In this document: positions 31,529 to 40,732 of the stretch, piece after piece
Layout of the letters: each line of letters starts with the position of its first letter
How positions within the stretch are numbered: position 1 is the first letter of the stretch
Assembly: GCA_903828245.1 (NCBI GenBank)
Contig: CAIKLP010000026.1
Coordinates: forward strand, 1-41,298
Reading direction: 5' to 3'
Source of the DNA: an uncultured bacterium
Lineage (GTDB): Bacteria; Bacteroidota; Bacteroidia; Sphingobacteriales; Sphingobacteriaceae
Length of the DNA: 41,298 nucleotides
Notes under the pieces: model-generated
Told to the model about the DNA's origin: nothing
The model's database searches: none
The model's input: the letters and a program-made list of their open reading frames with translations, nothing else
Made by a program: the position numbers and the translations under genes

Positions 31529-34207
31529 TTAAAATTGTGTTTGGTAGGTAAAAATAACACCATCATTACTTAAAATAACTAAATAGGCTTTATCTGGCGA
31601 TTGATAAACACTGGGCTTTGCATTTCCTGGTATTGGAAAATCTAACATTAATTTACCTCGTCTATCAAACATATAAAATTGGTTGTTTATGTTAGAAACT
31701 ACGCCTAAGCCTTCTGTATTTGGATCAATTTTTAATGGAAATGCGGCTTGGTTTATTTTATTACTAAATTGATAGGTATATAATTTAACTTGTTGGTTAA
31801 AAACCTGCAAGGTATTTTGGTCGAGGTAAATTTGTTCTTGCAGTGAGTCGCCATACACATCTGCTTGTAAAAACAAATGTGATTTTGAATACGGACCAAA
31901 CTTGGCTTGTTGAATGCTGCCATCAAAATAAACACTGGTGATTGCTCCATTTTGATTGGTACTCACAAACCTGTTTTTAGCTTCTGCCGTATCGGAAATA
32001 AAATAGAATGGATTAGTGTAAGTATTGTTGGCGCTGTCTTTTGGACTATTTATTACTTCTCCTTTTCTACTGATCCAATAAAATTTACCCTTGTTTGTAT
32101 GTAAGAAAAAATAATCTTTATTATTGATTCGCACTTGTTGAATGGGCGATTGAATGGAATCAAGGCGCCTGCCTTCCCATCCTATCAGCGCTAAGCCGGT
32201 TAAGTCGTAAGCCCAAATACTTTGATTGCTACAATTTATAAAAACACGGTATTCGTTTGTATTTTGATAATTAATTAAAGATAAAGGTTGATCTGTAGCT
32301 GCAGCCAATTTAATTGGGAAACCTGGCATTGCTTTTCCATTGGCATCCATAAAATAAAGGTAATTAGCCGTATTAAATAAAATGCGGTAAGTGCCTGCTT
32401 GTTTAAGGGTTCGTATTTCGCCAATGAGCGCTTCTTTTATAGCTACTGATTTAATGAGTTTTCCAGCCATATTTAAAAAATGCACTTGATTACTATCATC
32501 TTGAAAAACAATCAAAGGTTCGGATAAAGGCAGTATAACTGGCGCAGTTGATGCGGCAATCGAACTACGGTATTTCCATAAAAACTTTAAAGAATTGGGC
32601 ACTTGTAATTTTTTGGAAAGGTAAAATAGCGTATTAACCTTTTGCTGATCAAATGAAAACTGATAAGCCAAACCATCGTAGGCAGACCAACTCAGCCGTT
32701 TAGTAAAATTGGCTGCCGTAAAATTGTTTAATATTTCAGTACATTTTTTTTCATTACCAACAATTGGAAAATAATATAAATAATTATACTGCGCATCTAA
32801 ATTTGCGTTAAATGTTTTAAAACGATTACTAGATGAAATTAAATTTCCGGTATTATAGGCATCAATGTACCAATATAATTGCTTTACAGAAGGCGCCAAT
32901 AATAAACGATCACCTAACAGACAATAATACTGTGCTTCAAATTTTGCAAAGGGAAGACCCATGGTCATTTGCATAAAATTAGGAATGGGGAATTTTGCAA
33001 TGGCCCTTCCTTTATAGGCCTGATATTTTACTTGATGTGCTAGTGTATTGATGCGTAATATCTTTTTTCGAAAATCTTCTACTTGTGTTAAATGCATCAT
33101 CACTAAATCTATCGCAATTTGCGTAGAATCAATGCCTGTGCTAATCGCAAGATATTCTACCCCAGCACAATTATTGACCAAATCTTCCAAATTTGTTTTT
33201 AATTTTTTTGATTGCCTAGCTATGGTAGCATTAAACGCAAATGTGTGATTCAGTGTATAGTATTTTTTTAGCTTAGTTCTAAAAAGAGCATAATCCGATA
33301 AAATAAAATCTTGGAAGCCCAATGATGCATTGGGTACAAATGAAATTAAGTAAGAGCTAGACGCTTGTTGACCTTCGAAAACAGCAATAAAATTCTTTGC
33401 GTCATAATTTAACTTTCCTTTTAACAACCAATCATCTTTAGAAAAATCTATACTAAAAACGCCAAAATTACCCAGTTGATTAAAATCTGTGAAGGTCGAA
33501 AAATAATTTTCTTTAATAAAAGTATTGACAAACTTCGGAAAGTGTTGGTAGTTTATATAAATGGTTGCAATACCCGTCATCTTTGTATTGTAGCGGTTAA
33601 ACAGATTTACAAATGCTTGTTTTTTCTGAAAATTAGCAATACCTAAATGCGCTCGTATAGCTTGTTGTACATCTTGTTCTTGAAAACTAAAAATTAAATA
33701 ATTACCCACTTTTGCATAGTGTAGTATGGAGTCGGCCTGCATACGCGCATGATAAATTTTAATATCGATAAAATTACTCGGCGCTGGAGACTTTGCTAAG
33801 CTATCGTTTGATGGAATAAAACGAGTAATGTTTTCTAAAGGCCTATTGCTGACATCTAAAATATAAGTTGCAGAAATATTTTCGGCGGTTTGTGGATGAA
33901 AGGCAATCAATAAATTATTATTATAGACTACATCTTTAATTGCTTGGTTATTTTTAGCTAAACGATAAACTGTTTTTATTTCTTGTAAATAGGCGGCTGT
34001 AAATAAATATTGCTGATTATCGGCATTTTCAAATGTTTCGACCAAGCGATCGTCTAAGGTTAATTGTAAAACTATAGGGGTATTACTCGAAACAAAACTA
34101 AATATCGACTCGTTTACTGGCAGCTGTTTTGACCGTTGTTGGTAATACAAACCAATAGCCAATAAAATGGTGAATAAAATTGCCAAGAAGAGTATTATTC
34201 TTTTCAT
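31529..34207 (-). CDS. Membrane-anchored protein with propeller-like C-terminus, unknown function (892 aa)
   Basis: One N-terminal membrane helix (IILFLAILFTILLAIGLYY) anchors a large periplasmic body. Residues ~35-520 resemble the DUF3352 type of protein (SIFSFVSSNTPIVLQLTLDD at the start), but I am not sure of this. Residues ~560-890 hold repeats such as LYFMDANGKAMPGFPIKL, IWAYDLTGLALIGWEGR, FYWISRKGEVI and FYMFDRRGKLMLDFPIPG, which look like beta-propeller blades. No enzyme motif is visible. It heads a leftward run with the lipoprotein and OmpA genes, which hints at an envelope role. The rather short 125-bp gap to DUF423 must contain both divergent promoters. Confidence 0.82.
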   Translation of the reverse strand: MKRIILFLAILFTILLAIGLYYQQRSKQLPVNESIFSFVSSNTPIVLQLTLDDRLVETFENADNQQYLFTAAYLQEIKTVYRLAKNNQAIKDVVYNNNLLIAFHPQTAENISATYILDVSNRPLENITRFIPSNDSLAKSPAPSNFIDIKIYHARMQADSILHYAKVGNYLIFSFQEQDVQQAIRAHLGIANFQKKQAFVNLFNRYNTKMTGIATIYINYQHFPKFVNTFIKENYFSTFTDFNQLGNFGVFSIDFSKDDWLLKGKLNYDAKNFIAVFEGQQASSSYLISFVPNASLGFQDFILSDYALFRTKLKKYYTLNHTFAFNATIARQSKKLKTNLEDLVNNCAGVEYLAISTGIDSTQIAIDLVMMHLTQVEDFRKKILRINTLAHQVKYQAYKGRAIAKFPIPNFMQMTMGLPFAKFEAQYYCLLGDRLLLAPSVKQLYWYIDAYNTGNLISSSNRFKTFNANLDAQYNYLYYFPIVGNEKKCTEILNNFTAANFTKRLSWSAYDGLAYQFSFDQQKVNTLFYLSKKLQVPNSLKFLWKYRSSIAASTAPVILPLSEPLIVFQDDSNQVHFLNMAGKLIKSVAIKEALIGEIRTLKQAGTYRILFNTANYLYFMDANGKAMPGFPIKLAAATDQPLSLINYQNTNEYRVFINCSNQSIWAYDLTGLALIGWEGRRLDSIQSPIQQVRINNKDYFFLHTNKGKFYWISRKGEVINSPKDSANNTYTNPFYFISDTAEAKNRFVSTNQNGAITSVYFDGSIQQAKFGPYSKSHLFLQADVYGDSLQEQIYLDQNTLQVFNQQVKLYTYQFSNKINQAAFPLKIDPNTEGLGVVSNINNQFYMFDRRGKLMLDFPIPGNAKPSVYQSPDKAYLVILSNDGVIFTYQTQF

Positions 34208-34302
34208 GTTTAAATATGACCAAAAATAGCTTGTTTCTGTAAATATGCTGATTATAATTTGATAAGTTAATTTTCAACAATTGTGATAAGCAATTGATCA
34301 GA

Positions 34303-34329
34303 TTTTGTTAATTTTAACTTTTAACAAAA
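34303..34329. repeat. 9-bp inverted repeat directly before the DUF423 start codon
   Basis: TTTTGTTAA (34303-34311), a 9-base spacer, then TTAACAAAA (34321-34329), ending three bases before the ATG at 34333. It could be an operator or, in mRNA, a weak hairpin over the initiation region. It is AT-only apart from one G/C pair, so chance is possible. Confidence 0.4.
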
Positions 34330-34332
34330 TTC

Positions 34333-34728
34333 ATGAAAACACTGCTCAAAATTGCAAGTATAGCTGGCCTCTTAGGTGTAATGATTGGTGCCTTTGGCGC
34401 ACATCTTTTAAAACCTTTTATGAACGAAGAACAATTAGCCACCTTTAATACTGCTAGCAAATATCATTTGATACATTCTTTGAGTATTATCCTTTTAGCT
34501 ATTTTATATCAGCAATTCCACCTTAAACAATTTAAAACTGCCGCCTACTTTCACCTTGTTGGCATTCTATTATTTGCTGGCTCGCTTTATTTAATTGCTT
34601 TAAAAGATTTTTTTCAAATTAACCATTGGACTTTTTTAGGACCTATTACCCCGCTTGGCGGTTTAAGTTTTATGATTGGATGGGCTTTACTATTTATTGG
34701 AAGCACTAAAATAAACCAAACTAATTGA
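34333..34728 (+). CDS. DUF423 family small membrane protein
   Basis: 131-aa inner-membrane protein with four hydrophobic helices. GVMIGAFGAHLLKPFMNEEQ and TASKYHLIHSLSIILLA are the family signature (YgdD/YwdK type), and GPITPLGGLSFMIGWALLFI closes it. The family is widespread, but its function is not established. The last codons overlap the priA TTG start, so translation of priA may depend on this gene. Confidence 0.9.
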   Translation: MKTLLKIASIAGLLGVMIGAFGAHLLKPFMNEEQLATFNTASKYHLIHSLSIILLAILYQQFHLKQFKTAAYFHLVGILLFAGSLYLIALKDFFQINHWTFLGPITPLGGLSFMIGWALLFIGSTKINQTN

Positions 34729-37190
34729 ATCCTTTGGAAACAACACAATTTGTAGAAATTATTTTACCCTTGGCAATTAGCCAAACATTTACCTATCGTG
34801 TTCCTCGAGAAATGAACGGTGTCATTGCCATTGGACAAAGAGTGGTGGTACAATTTGGCAAAAACAAATTAACAACGGGCATTATCCAAAGCATCCATAC
34901 ACAAGCTCCTAAGTTATACGAAGCTAAATACCTTATTGAAATTTTAGATGTCGCAAAACCCAGCATCAATGCCAAACAATTTGCACTTTGGAATTGGGTG
35001 AGCGATTATTACCTGGCTAAGCTTGGAGAGGTAATGAATATAGCACTTCCAGCGGCTTTAAAATTATCATCAGAAACAGCCATTTATTTAAACCCCGCTA
35101 TTACTGTAGATAAATCAACCCTGAATGACCAAGAATATTTAATAGTAGAAGCCTTAGAAATGCAAGAAAAATTAAGCTTAAACGACTTAATTAAAATTGT
35201 GGAGCAACAGCGCATCATGCCTATTATTAAAGACCTCATTGATCAACAAATCATTTTTATTGAAGAAGAAATTGAAGATCGTTACCAAGCCAAAAGGCTT
35301 ACATTTATTAGCTTAAACGAGATTTACCAAAGCCCTAGCGAATTAGCCAAATTATTTGATTCCTTGGTTAAATCGAGTAAACAATTAAGCACCCTGCAAG
35401 CCTATTTAATGCTGCGCAAAAAAGAAAAAGACGTGCTTAAAAAAGAATTAAGTCAATATGCGGGTGTTTCGGTTGCAGCCATTAAGGCTTTAATTGATAA
35501 AAATATTTTTATTCCATCAGAAAAAATAGTGAGTAGGCTAAAAATAGATGACCTTCCTTTAGCTGCAAACTTTGCATTAAGTACTGCTCAACAAGTAGCC
35601 TTTAATGACATCAACGAATCGCTGAAAACTAAGAACTGCGTGCTGTTGAAAGGTGTGACCTCTTCGGGTAAAACATTAATTTATATTCGATTAATAGAAC
35701 AAGCCATTCAACAAAATAAACAAGCATTATTTTTATTACCCGAAATTGGTTTAACCACTCAATTAATTAATCGACTGCGGAAACATTTTGGCAATAAAAT
35801 TGGCGTTTACCATTCTAAATTTAGCGACAACGAAAGAGTAGAATGTTGGAACCATGTGGCCGATGGAAGCTTTCAAGTAATACTTGGCACCCGAAGTAGC
35901 TTATTTTTACCTTTCCAACAATTAGGGGTAATTATTGTAGACGAAGAACACGATGCTTCTTATAAACAAAACGATCCGGCACCTCGCTATAACGGTAGAG
36001 ATACGGCCATTTATTTAGCCAGCCTACACCAAGCAAAAGTAATATTGGGCTCTGCAACCCCATCGCTCGAAAGTTATCACAATGCAAAATCCGAAAAATA
36101 CGGATTAGTAGAAATCAACGAAAGGTACGGCGGCATTGAATTACCAAGTATTGTATTTGCCGACATGGCCGAAGAAACTAAAAAGAAATTAAGCCAGTCG
36201 CATTTTAGTAGTGTATTGATTCAGGCCATTACCCAAAAACTTGAACTTGGCGAACAAGTTATTTTATTGCAAAACCGCAGAGGCTATGCCCCTATTTCGC
36301 TTTGTCATGTATGTGGTTATTCTGCTAAATGCACGCAATGCGATGTGAATTTAACTTATCATAAACAAAGCAATGAATTGCGTTGTCATTATTGCGGAAA
36401 CCATCATAAACCAGTAAGCATCTGTCCTGCATGTGGTTCTAATCATGTAGAATGGAAAGGATTTGGTACCGAAAAAATTGAAGACGAATTACAAGAATTA
36501 TTTCCAAGCGCTCGCATAGCCCGCATGGACCTGGATAGCACGCGTAAGAAAAATGCCTACTCGCAATTACTTGCCGACATTGAAGACCAGAAAATAGATA
36601 TCGTAGTAGGCACACAAATGGTTGCCAAAGGACTCGATTTCGAAAATGTAACCTTAGTGGGTATTTTAAATGCCGATGCGATTTTAAATTTTCCCGATTT
36701 TAGAGCTTACGAAAGAGCCTTTCAATTAATCGAACAAGTAAGCGGCAGAAGTGGCAGAAGAAGCAAAAAAGGAAAAGTAATTATTCAAACTTTTAAAGTT
36801 GATCATCCTATTTTACAATTTGTACATCGACATGCTTACGAGGAAATGGTCAACTATGAATTGTTTGAACGCAATCAATTTCATTATCCGCCAGCTTATC
36901 GTATGATTGAAATAAACATCAAACACAAAGACATGGGTACCACCCAAAGAGCTGCGCAAGAATTAGCTAATTCGCTTAAAAAGACTTTAGAAAAAAGAGT
37001 ATTAGGCCCCGAGTTCCCATTGGTTAGCCGCATTCGCAACCAGTACATCAATACCATTCTAATTAAATTTGAACGCAATGGCATAGATGCGGCCAAATTA
37101 AAACAGTTAATTGTACAAAAAATGGATTGGATAAGAGGTGTTAAAGAATTTAAATCGGTTACGATGGTAATTGATGTAGATCCAATGTAA
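34725..37190 (+). CDS. priA: Primosomal protein N' (replication restart helicase PriA), TTG start
   Basis: 821-aa superfamily 2 helicase that reloads the replisome at stalled forks. The N-terminal 3'-DNA-binding domain begins FVEIILPLAISQTFTYRVP. Walker A is GVTSSGKTLIY (~309-319) and Walker B is VDEEHDASYK (~404-413). Eight zinc-binding Cys lie at ~526-570 (CHVCGY, CTQC, CHYCGN, CPACGS), and motif VI is EQVSGRSGRRSKKG. The start is TTG at 34725, within the DUF423 stop (TTGA, 4-base overlap). The first in-frame ATG is about 28 codons on and would remove the conserved first strands, so TTG is preferred. Its stop is one base from the convergent sugar-transferase stop. Confidence 0.95.
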   Translation: MNPLETTQFVEIILPLAISQTFTYRVPREMNGVIAIGQRVVVQFGKNKLTTGIIQSIHTQAPKLYEAKYLIEILDVAKPSINAKQFALWNWVSDYYLAKLGEVMNIALPAALKLSSETAIYLNPAITVDKSTLNDQEYLIVEALEMQEKLSLNDLIKIVEQQRIMPIIKDLIDQQIIFIEEEIEDRYQAKRLTFISLNEIYQSPSELAKLFDSLVKSSKQLSTLQAYLMLRKKEKDVLKKELSQYAGVSVAAIKALIDKNIFIPSEKIVSRLKIDDLPLAANFALSTAQQVAFNDINESLKTKNCVLLKGVTSSGKTLIYIRLIEQAIQQNKQALFLLPEIGLTTQLINRLRKHFGNKIGVYHSKFSDNERVECWNHVADGSFQVILGTRSSLFLPFQQLGVIIVDEEHDASYKQNDPAPRYNGRDTAIYLASLHQAKVILGSATPSLESYHNAKSEKYGLVEINERYGGIELPSIVFADMAEETKKKLSQSHFSSVLIQAITQKLELGEQVILLQNRRGYAPISLCHVCGYSAKCTQCDVNLTYHKQSNELRCHYCGNHHKPVSICPACGSNHVEWKGFGTEKIEDELQELFPSARIARMDLDSTRKKNAYSQLLADIEDQKIDIVVGTQMVAKGLDFENVTLVGILNADAILNFPDFRAYERAFQLIEQVSGRSGRRSKKGKVIIQTFKVDHPILQFVHRHAYEEMVNYELFERNQFHYPPAYRMIEINIKHKDMGTTQRAAQELANSLKKTLEKRVLGPEFPLVSRIRNQYINTILIKFERNGIDAAKLKQLIVQKMDWIRGVKEFKSVTMVIDVDPM

Positions 37191-37191
37191 T

Positions 37192-38610
37192 TTACTTTCC
37201 TCTGCCTTGTAAAACAGTGGCAATGGTAAAAAATAAAATCTTAAAATCTACGGCAATACTCATGTTCTCGATATAAATAATATCGTATTTTAAACGCGCT
37301 AACATTTGTTCTACATTTTCGGCATAACCATATTTTACTTGACCCCAAGAGGTAATGCCTGGTCTTACTTTTTGTAAGTGTTTGTAATGGGGTGCATGCG
37401 CCATAATTTGATCGATGTAGAATTGTCTTTCGGGACGAGGGCCCACTAAAGACATTTCTCCTAGCAATACATTATAAAATTGAGGAATTTCATCTAAACG
37501 CGTGCGACGCATAAATTTTCCAAAGTTAGTTACCCTTTGATCGTTTTCTTTAGCTAGTTGTGGACCTTTGGTTTCGGCATCTAGGTACATAGAACGAAAT
37601 TTAATAATCTTAAACGCTTTTCCATGAATGCCAATTCGGTCTTGCCTAAAAAGTACCGGACCCGCAGTGCCCAGTTTTACAATTATGGCCGTAATTAAAT
37701 ATAAAGGCAAAAGTACAATCAAAAAGAAAAGAGAAACCACCACATCAATAAACCTTTTTAAATTTATTTGCCAAGTAGGCATCAAATCTGTTTTGATTTG
37801 AATTAAAGGAATACCAAATAAGTGATTCATTTTTACCGAACCGGTAATGATATCGTACATATCTGGAATTATTTTTACATCTGCTTGCGAATTTTCGAGC
37901 TCATCGATAATGGCCTTTAAATGATCGTGCTCACGAGATTCAATGGCTATAATAACTTCGTCGATTTGGTATTGCCTAACAACCGCAGCAATTTCGGCAT
38001 AAGTACCTAATTGTTTTAAGTGTTTTGCTAAATCATTTTGATGATTGATGGTGCCATTCACAAATCCTAAAAACTTATACCCTACCGATTCTTTGGCATC
38101 TTCAATTTCTTTATAAAGCTTATAAGCCTTATCGTTACTACCTACTAATAAAGTATTGAAACCAATTACACGCTGCTTCACTAAATACTTTGTACGCGTG
38201 GTAATAATGAATCTAGGAATATAAGTTAAGAAAAACTGCAGCGTAACCAATGTCAAAAAGGACAAATAATAATCGGTATAATTGGCTACTTGGTCGTCTA
38301 AAATTAATACAAAGAAAATCACCAAAACCCCTAAAAATGTTTGGCTAAAGGTTTGCACCATTTCTTTTAACCTCGACTTTTTATATACATTTTTATAAGT
38401 ACCCGTTAAGTAGTATAAAGTCATCCAATAAATTGGAATAAAAATAATCGCTAAATAAAAATTATTATCTAAATCGAGCGGAATACTATAGCCAAACTTT
38501 AAAGGCTCAACATAAATTTTTCGATAAGCGAAAAAGCATACCCATACCAATACTGCCGAGATATAATCTAGTATAATGTATTTAAATGCTTGAACCCTTT
38601 TATTGATCAT
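37192..38610 (-). CDS. Undecaprenyl-phosphate sugar phosphotransferase (WcaJ/WbaP type)
   Basis: 472-aa polyprenyl-phosphate sugar-1-phosphate transferase, which starts a repeat unit of exopolysaccharide or O-antigen on the lipid carrier at the inner membrane. Four N-terminal membrane helices (residues ~10-135), a Rossmann-like CoA-binding-type domain (~145-270), a fifth hydrophobic segment (VVSLFFLIVLLPLYLITAII, about 290-309), and the catalytic domain with GPVLFRQDRIG, FKIIKFRSM, RTRLDEIPQFYNVLLGEMSL and VGPRPER. Glucose-1-phosphate is the commonest substrate but cannot be read from sequence. No other polysaccharide gene is next to it; a lipoprotein gene overlaps its start by four bases. 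Confidence 0.92.
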   Translation of the reverse strand: MINKRVQAFKYIILDYISAVLVWVCFFAYRKIYVEPLKFGYSIPLDLDNNFYLAIIFIPIYWMTLYYLTGTYKNVYKKSRLKEMVQTFSQTFLGVLVIFFVLILDDQVANYTDYYLSFLTLVTLQFFLTYIPRFIITTRTKYLVKQRVIGFNTLLVGSNDKAYKLYKEIEDAKESVGYKFLGFVNGTINHQNDLAKHLKQLGTYAEIAAVVRQYQIDEVIIAIESREHDHLKAIIDELENSQADVKIIPDMYDIITGSVKMNHLFGIPLIQIKTDLMPTWQINLKRFIDVVVSLFFLIVLLPLYLITAIIVKLGTAGPVLFRQDRIGIHGKAFKIIKFRSMYLDAETKGPQLAKENDQRVTNFGKFMRRTRLDEIPQFYNVLLGEMSLVGPRPERQFYIDQIMAHAPHYKHLQKVRPGITSWGQVKYGYAENVEQMLARLKYDIIYIENMSIAVDFKILFFTIATVLQGRGK

Positions 38611-39521
38611 TGATAAATAAGCTGAAAATTATCGAGTAAAATTTGCGACTGTGTTTGCGTTTTAAGGTGATCTGCTTTTATATAAACCTTGAATTTGGTA
38701 TTCGTAAATGAAGAAACCTCCGAGGCCACATTTAAATAAACTTTACGCCATTCGCCATTACTAGGGTTTAAGTTGATAAAAGGCACATTGGTTACCAAAC
38801 CCGACACAATATTAATACCATATAATCCTACCCTTAAAGTAGTTTGTGTGCGATAAGAAATTTCGATGTAAACAGGCCTGCGATTGGTGGGTAAAGTATA
38901 TGATTTTGACGTTTCCATAATCAGGGTGGAATCGGTTTTGTTTAATATAATTTCGCCCGAATAATTTCCATCGAGTACCAAAGAATCTACACTGGTTTTA
39001 AATATGGTATCGGCGGCACTACCTGCTGCAATTTTAAAAATTGTTCCAGCACCTTCAAAACCCTCCGCTTTATCATCGCCCCACTCTATTGGGTATTTGA
39101 GTACAGCTTTATTATAGGAATATTTAGGTAAAATGGTATCTATTTTACCTTTCTCGAAAATGATATCTTGATTATAGGAAGTAAAAAAAGGAAATATTTC
39201 GCGGTCGTTGGTATTGCCGTTTTTAAGCACCCCTGCATATACTCTTACGCGGTGTGTACCTTCTGTAATTAACAATGGAAAAACAGAAGGGTAATCATAA
39301 ATACCCACTAGTTTTCCATCAACAAACACCCAAGCATCGGTAATCTTTTGGGTATTTCTATTGATGATAATGGGCGTTCCATTTACCGTATCGACAAATA
39401 AAAATGAATCTATTCTAAGATAACATGGTATTTCTTCAGAAGGATTGATAACTTCGCATGATGAGAATAGCTGAGCTGTAAAAAAGGCAAATAATATTAA
39501 AAACAGGGTTTGTTTTCTCAT
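38607..39521 (-). CDS. Lipoprotein of unknown function (304 aa)
   Basis: The N-terminal signal MRKQTLFLILFAFFTAQ ends in the lipobox LFSSC, so it is lipid-anchored. Residues ~30-110 look like a beta-sandwich with an ITDAWVFVDGKLVGIYDYPS segment reminiscent of PEGA-type or carbohydrate-binding surface modules, and the final ~100 residues (YIEISYRTQTTLRVGLYG, KVYIKADHLKTQTQSQILLD) have the strand pattern of a jelly-roll lectin-like domain. Both are guesses from pattern. It overlaps the sugar phosphotransferase start by four bases (ATGA), so it is probably translated together with it and may serve the same surface polysaccharide. Confidence 0.82.
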   Translation of the reverse strand: MRKQTLFLILFAFFTAQLFSSCEVINPSEEIPCYLRIDSFLFVDTVNGTPIIINRNTQKITDAWVFVDGKLVGIYDYPSVFPLLITEGTHRVRVYAGVLKNGNTNDREIFPFFTSYNQDIIFEKGKIDTILPKYSYNKAVLKYPIEWGDDKAEGFEGAGTIFKIAAGSAADTIFKTSVDSLVLDGNYSGEIILNKTDSTLIMETSKSYTLPTNRRPVYIEISYRTQTTLRVGLYGINIVSGLVTNVPFINLNPSNGEWRKVYLNVASEVSSFTNTKFKVYIKADHLKTQTQSQILLDNFQLIYQ

Positions 39522-39609
39522 ACAACAATTTAAATTTGCGCAATTATAGCCATTTATTAGAAAATAACTGAACGTTAAACGCTAAAAAAGGCTTTATAGT
39601 ATATAAAAA

Positions 39610-40269
39610 ATGAATTTTCCAGCATTTACCGATACCTACCGCCAAAAAGGCGAAAGAAAGCTATTAGCTGCACAATTACAGAAAAAAGGCATCAACGACG
39701 AAAAGGTATTGGCGGTTATCGCAGAAGTTCCTCGACATTTTTTCTTTCCTAAAGATTTTTGGGACCATGCTTATGAAGACAAGGCTTTTCAAATTGGTGC
39801 AGGACAAACCATTTCGCATCCACACACAGTAGCATACCAAAGTCAATTATTGGAAATTACAGAAGGCGATGTGGTATTAGAAATTGGCACTGGATCGGGA
39901 TATCAAACAGCTGTTTTGTTAGCCTTAGGTGCCGAAGTTTATTCGATAGAAAGACAAGAAGAATTATACGAAAAAACAAAAGCACTTTTTAATCAATTAA
40001 AATTAGAGGCCTATTTATTTTTTGGCGATGGCTCTAAGGGCCTAGCAGAAAAAGGTCCATTCGATAAAATTATTTGCACCGCAGGTGCACCAACAATTCC
40101 TACCAATTTATTAGCGCAATTAAAAATTAGCGGTAAAATGGTGATTCCAGTTGGCGATGAAAAAAATCAGAAAATGAATTTAGTGACACGTGTAAGCGAA
40201 AAAGAATTTCATACACAAGAGCTAGAAACTTTTAGATTTGTGCCTTTGATAGGCGAGCAAGCATGGTAG
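39610..40269 (+). CDS. pcm: Protein-L-isoaspartate O-methyltransferase
   Basis: 219-aa SAM-dependent enzyme that repairs aged proteins by methylating isoaspartyl residues. VPRHFFFPKDFWDHAYEDKA and QIGAGQTISHPHTVAYQ (Ser in the GxGQTxS motif) match the family. SAM motif I is VLEIGTGSGYQTAVL (~95-109) and the post-I acid is in SIERQEEL. IICTAGAPTIP and LVTRVSEKEF close it. Length is normal. Single gene; a TAAATTTG at 39531-39538 could be its -7 element. The stop is 14 bases from the convergent smpB stop. Confidence 0.95.
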   Translation: MNFPAFTDTYRQKGERKLLAAQLQKKGINDEKVLAVIAEVPRHFFFPKDFWDHAYEDKAFQIGAGQTISHPHTVAYQSQLLEITEGDVVLEIGTGSGYQTAVLLALGAEVYSIERQEELYEKTKALFNQLKLEAYLFFGDGSKGLAEKGPFDKIICTAGAPTIPTNLLAQLKISGKMVIPVGDEKNQKMNLVTRVSEKEFHTQELETFRFVPLIGEQAW

Positions 40270-40283
40270 TTTGTAATTAAAAA

Positions 40284-40730
40284 CTATTTTAAGCGACGAT
40301 CCATTTCTATTTTTGCGTCTTTTTCTTTTAAAGTATCGCGTTTGTCGTGCAATTTTTTTCCTTTAGCCAACCCAATTTCTACTTTAGCAAAACCACGCTC
40401 GTTGATTACAATGGCAAGGGGAATAATGGTCATGCCCACATCTTTTAATTTACCTTGAATTTTTTTGAGCTCTTTTTTATTTAATAATAATTTACGCTCA
40501 CGCTTAGGTGCATGATTATAAAATGAACCAAAAGAATATTCGGCAATGTGGATGTTCATTAAAAATAATTCGTTGCCAATAAAGCTGCAATAACCATCGG
40601 TAATAGTGGCTTTGCCAGCCCTAATAGATTTAATCTCGGTACCCATTAATTGAATACCCGCTTCATATTTTTCAATAATAAAGTATTCAAAATTGGCTTG
40701 TTTATTTTTAATCAGTACCCCGGCAGTCAT
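40284..40730 (-). CDS. smpB: SsrA-binding protein SmpB
   Basis: 148-aa partner of tmRNA in rescuing stalled ribosomes. The OB-fold core includes YEAGIQLMGTEIKSIRAGKA and YCSFIGNELFLMNIHIAEYS, then RERKLLLNKKELKKI, ending in the basic tail DTLKEKDAKIEMDRRLK that enters the mRNA channel. Length is normal. No tmRNA gene is visible in the window. It starts two bases after the stop of the upstream Nramp/USP gene. Confidence 0.96.
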   Translation of the reverse strand: MTAGVLIKNKQANFEYFIIEKYEAGIQLMGTEIKSIRAGKATITDGYCSFIGNELFLMNIHIAEYSFGSFYNHAPKRERKLLLNKKELKKIQGKLKDVGMTIIPLAIVINERGFAKVEIGLAKGKKLHDKRDTLKEKDAKIEMDRRLK

Positions 40731-40732
40731 GT

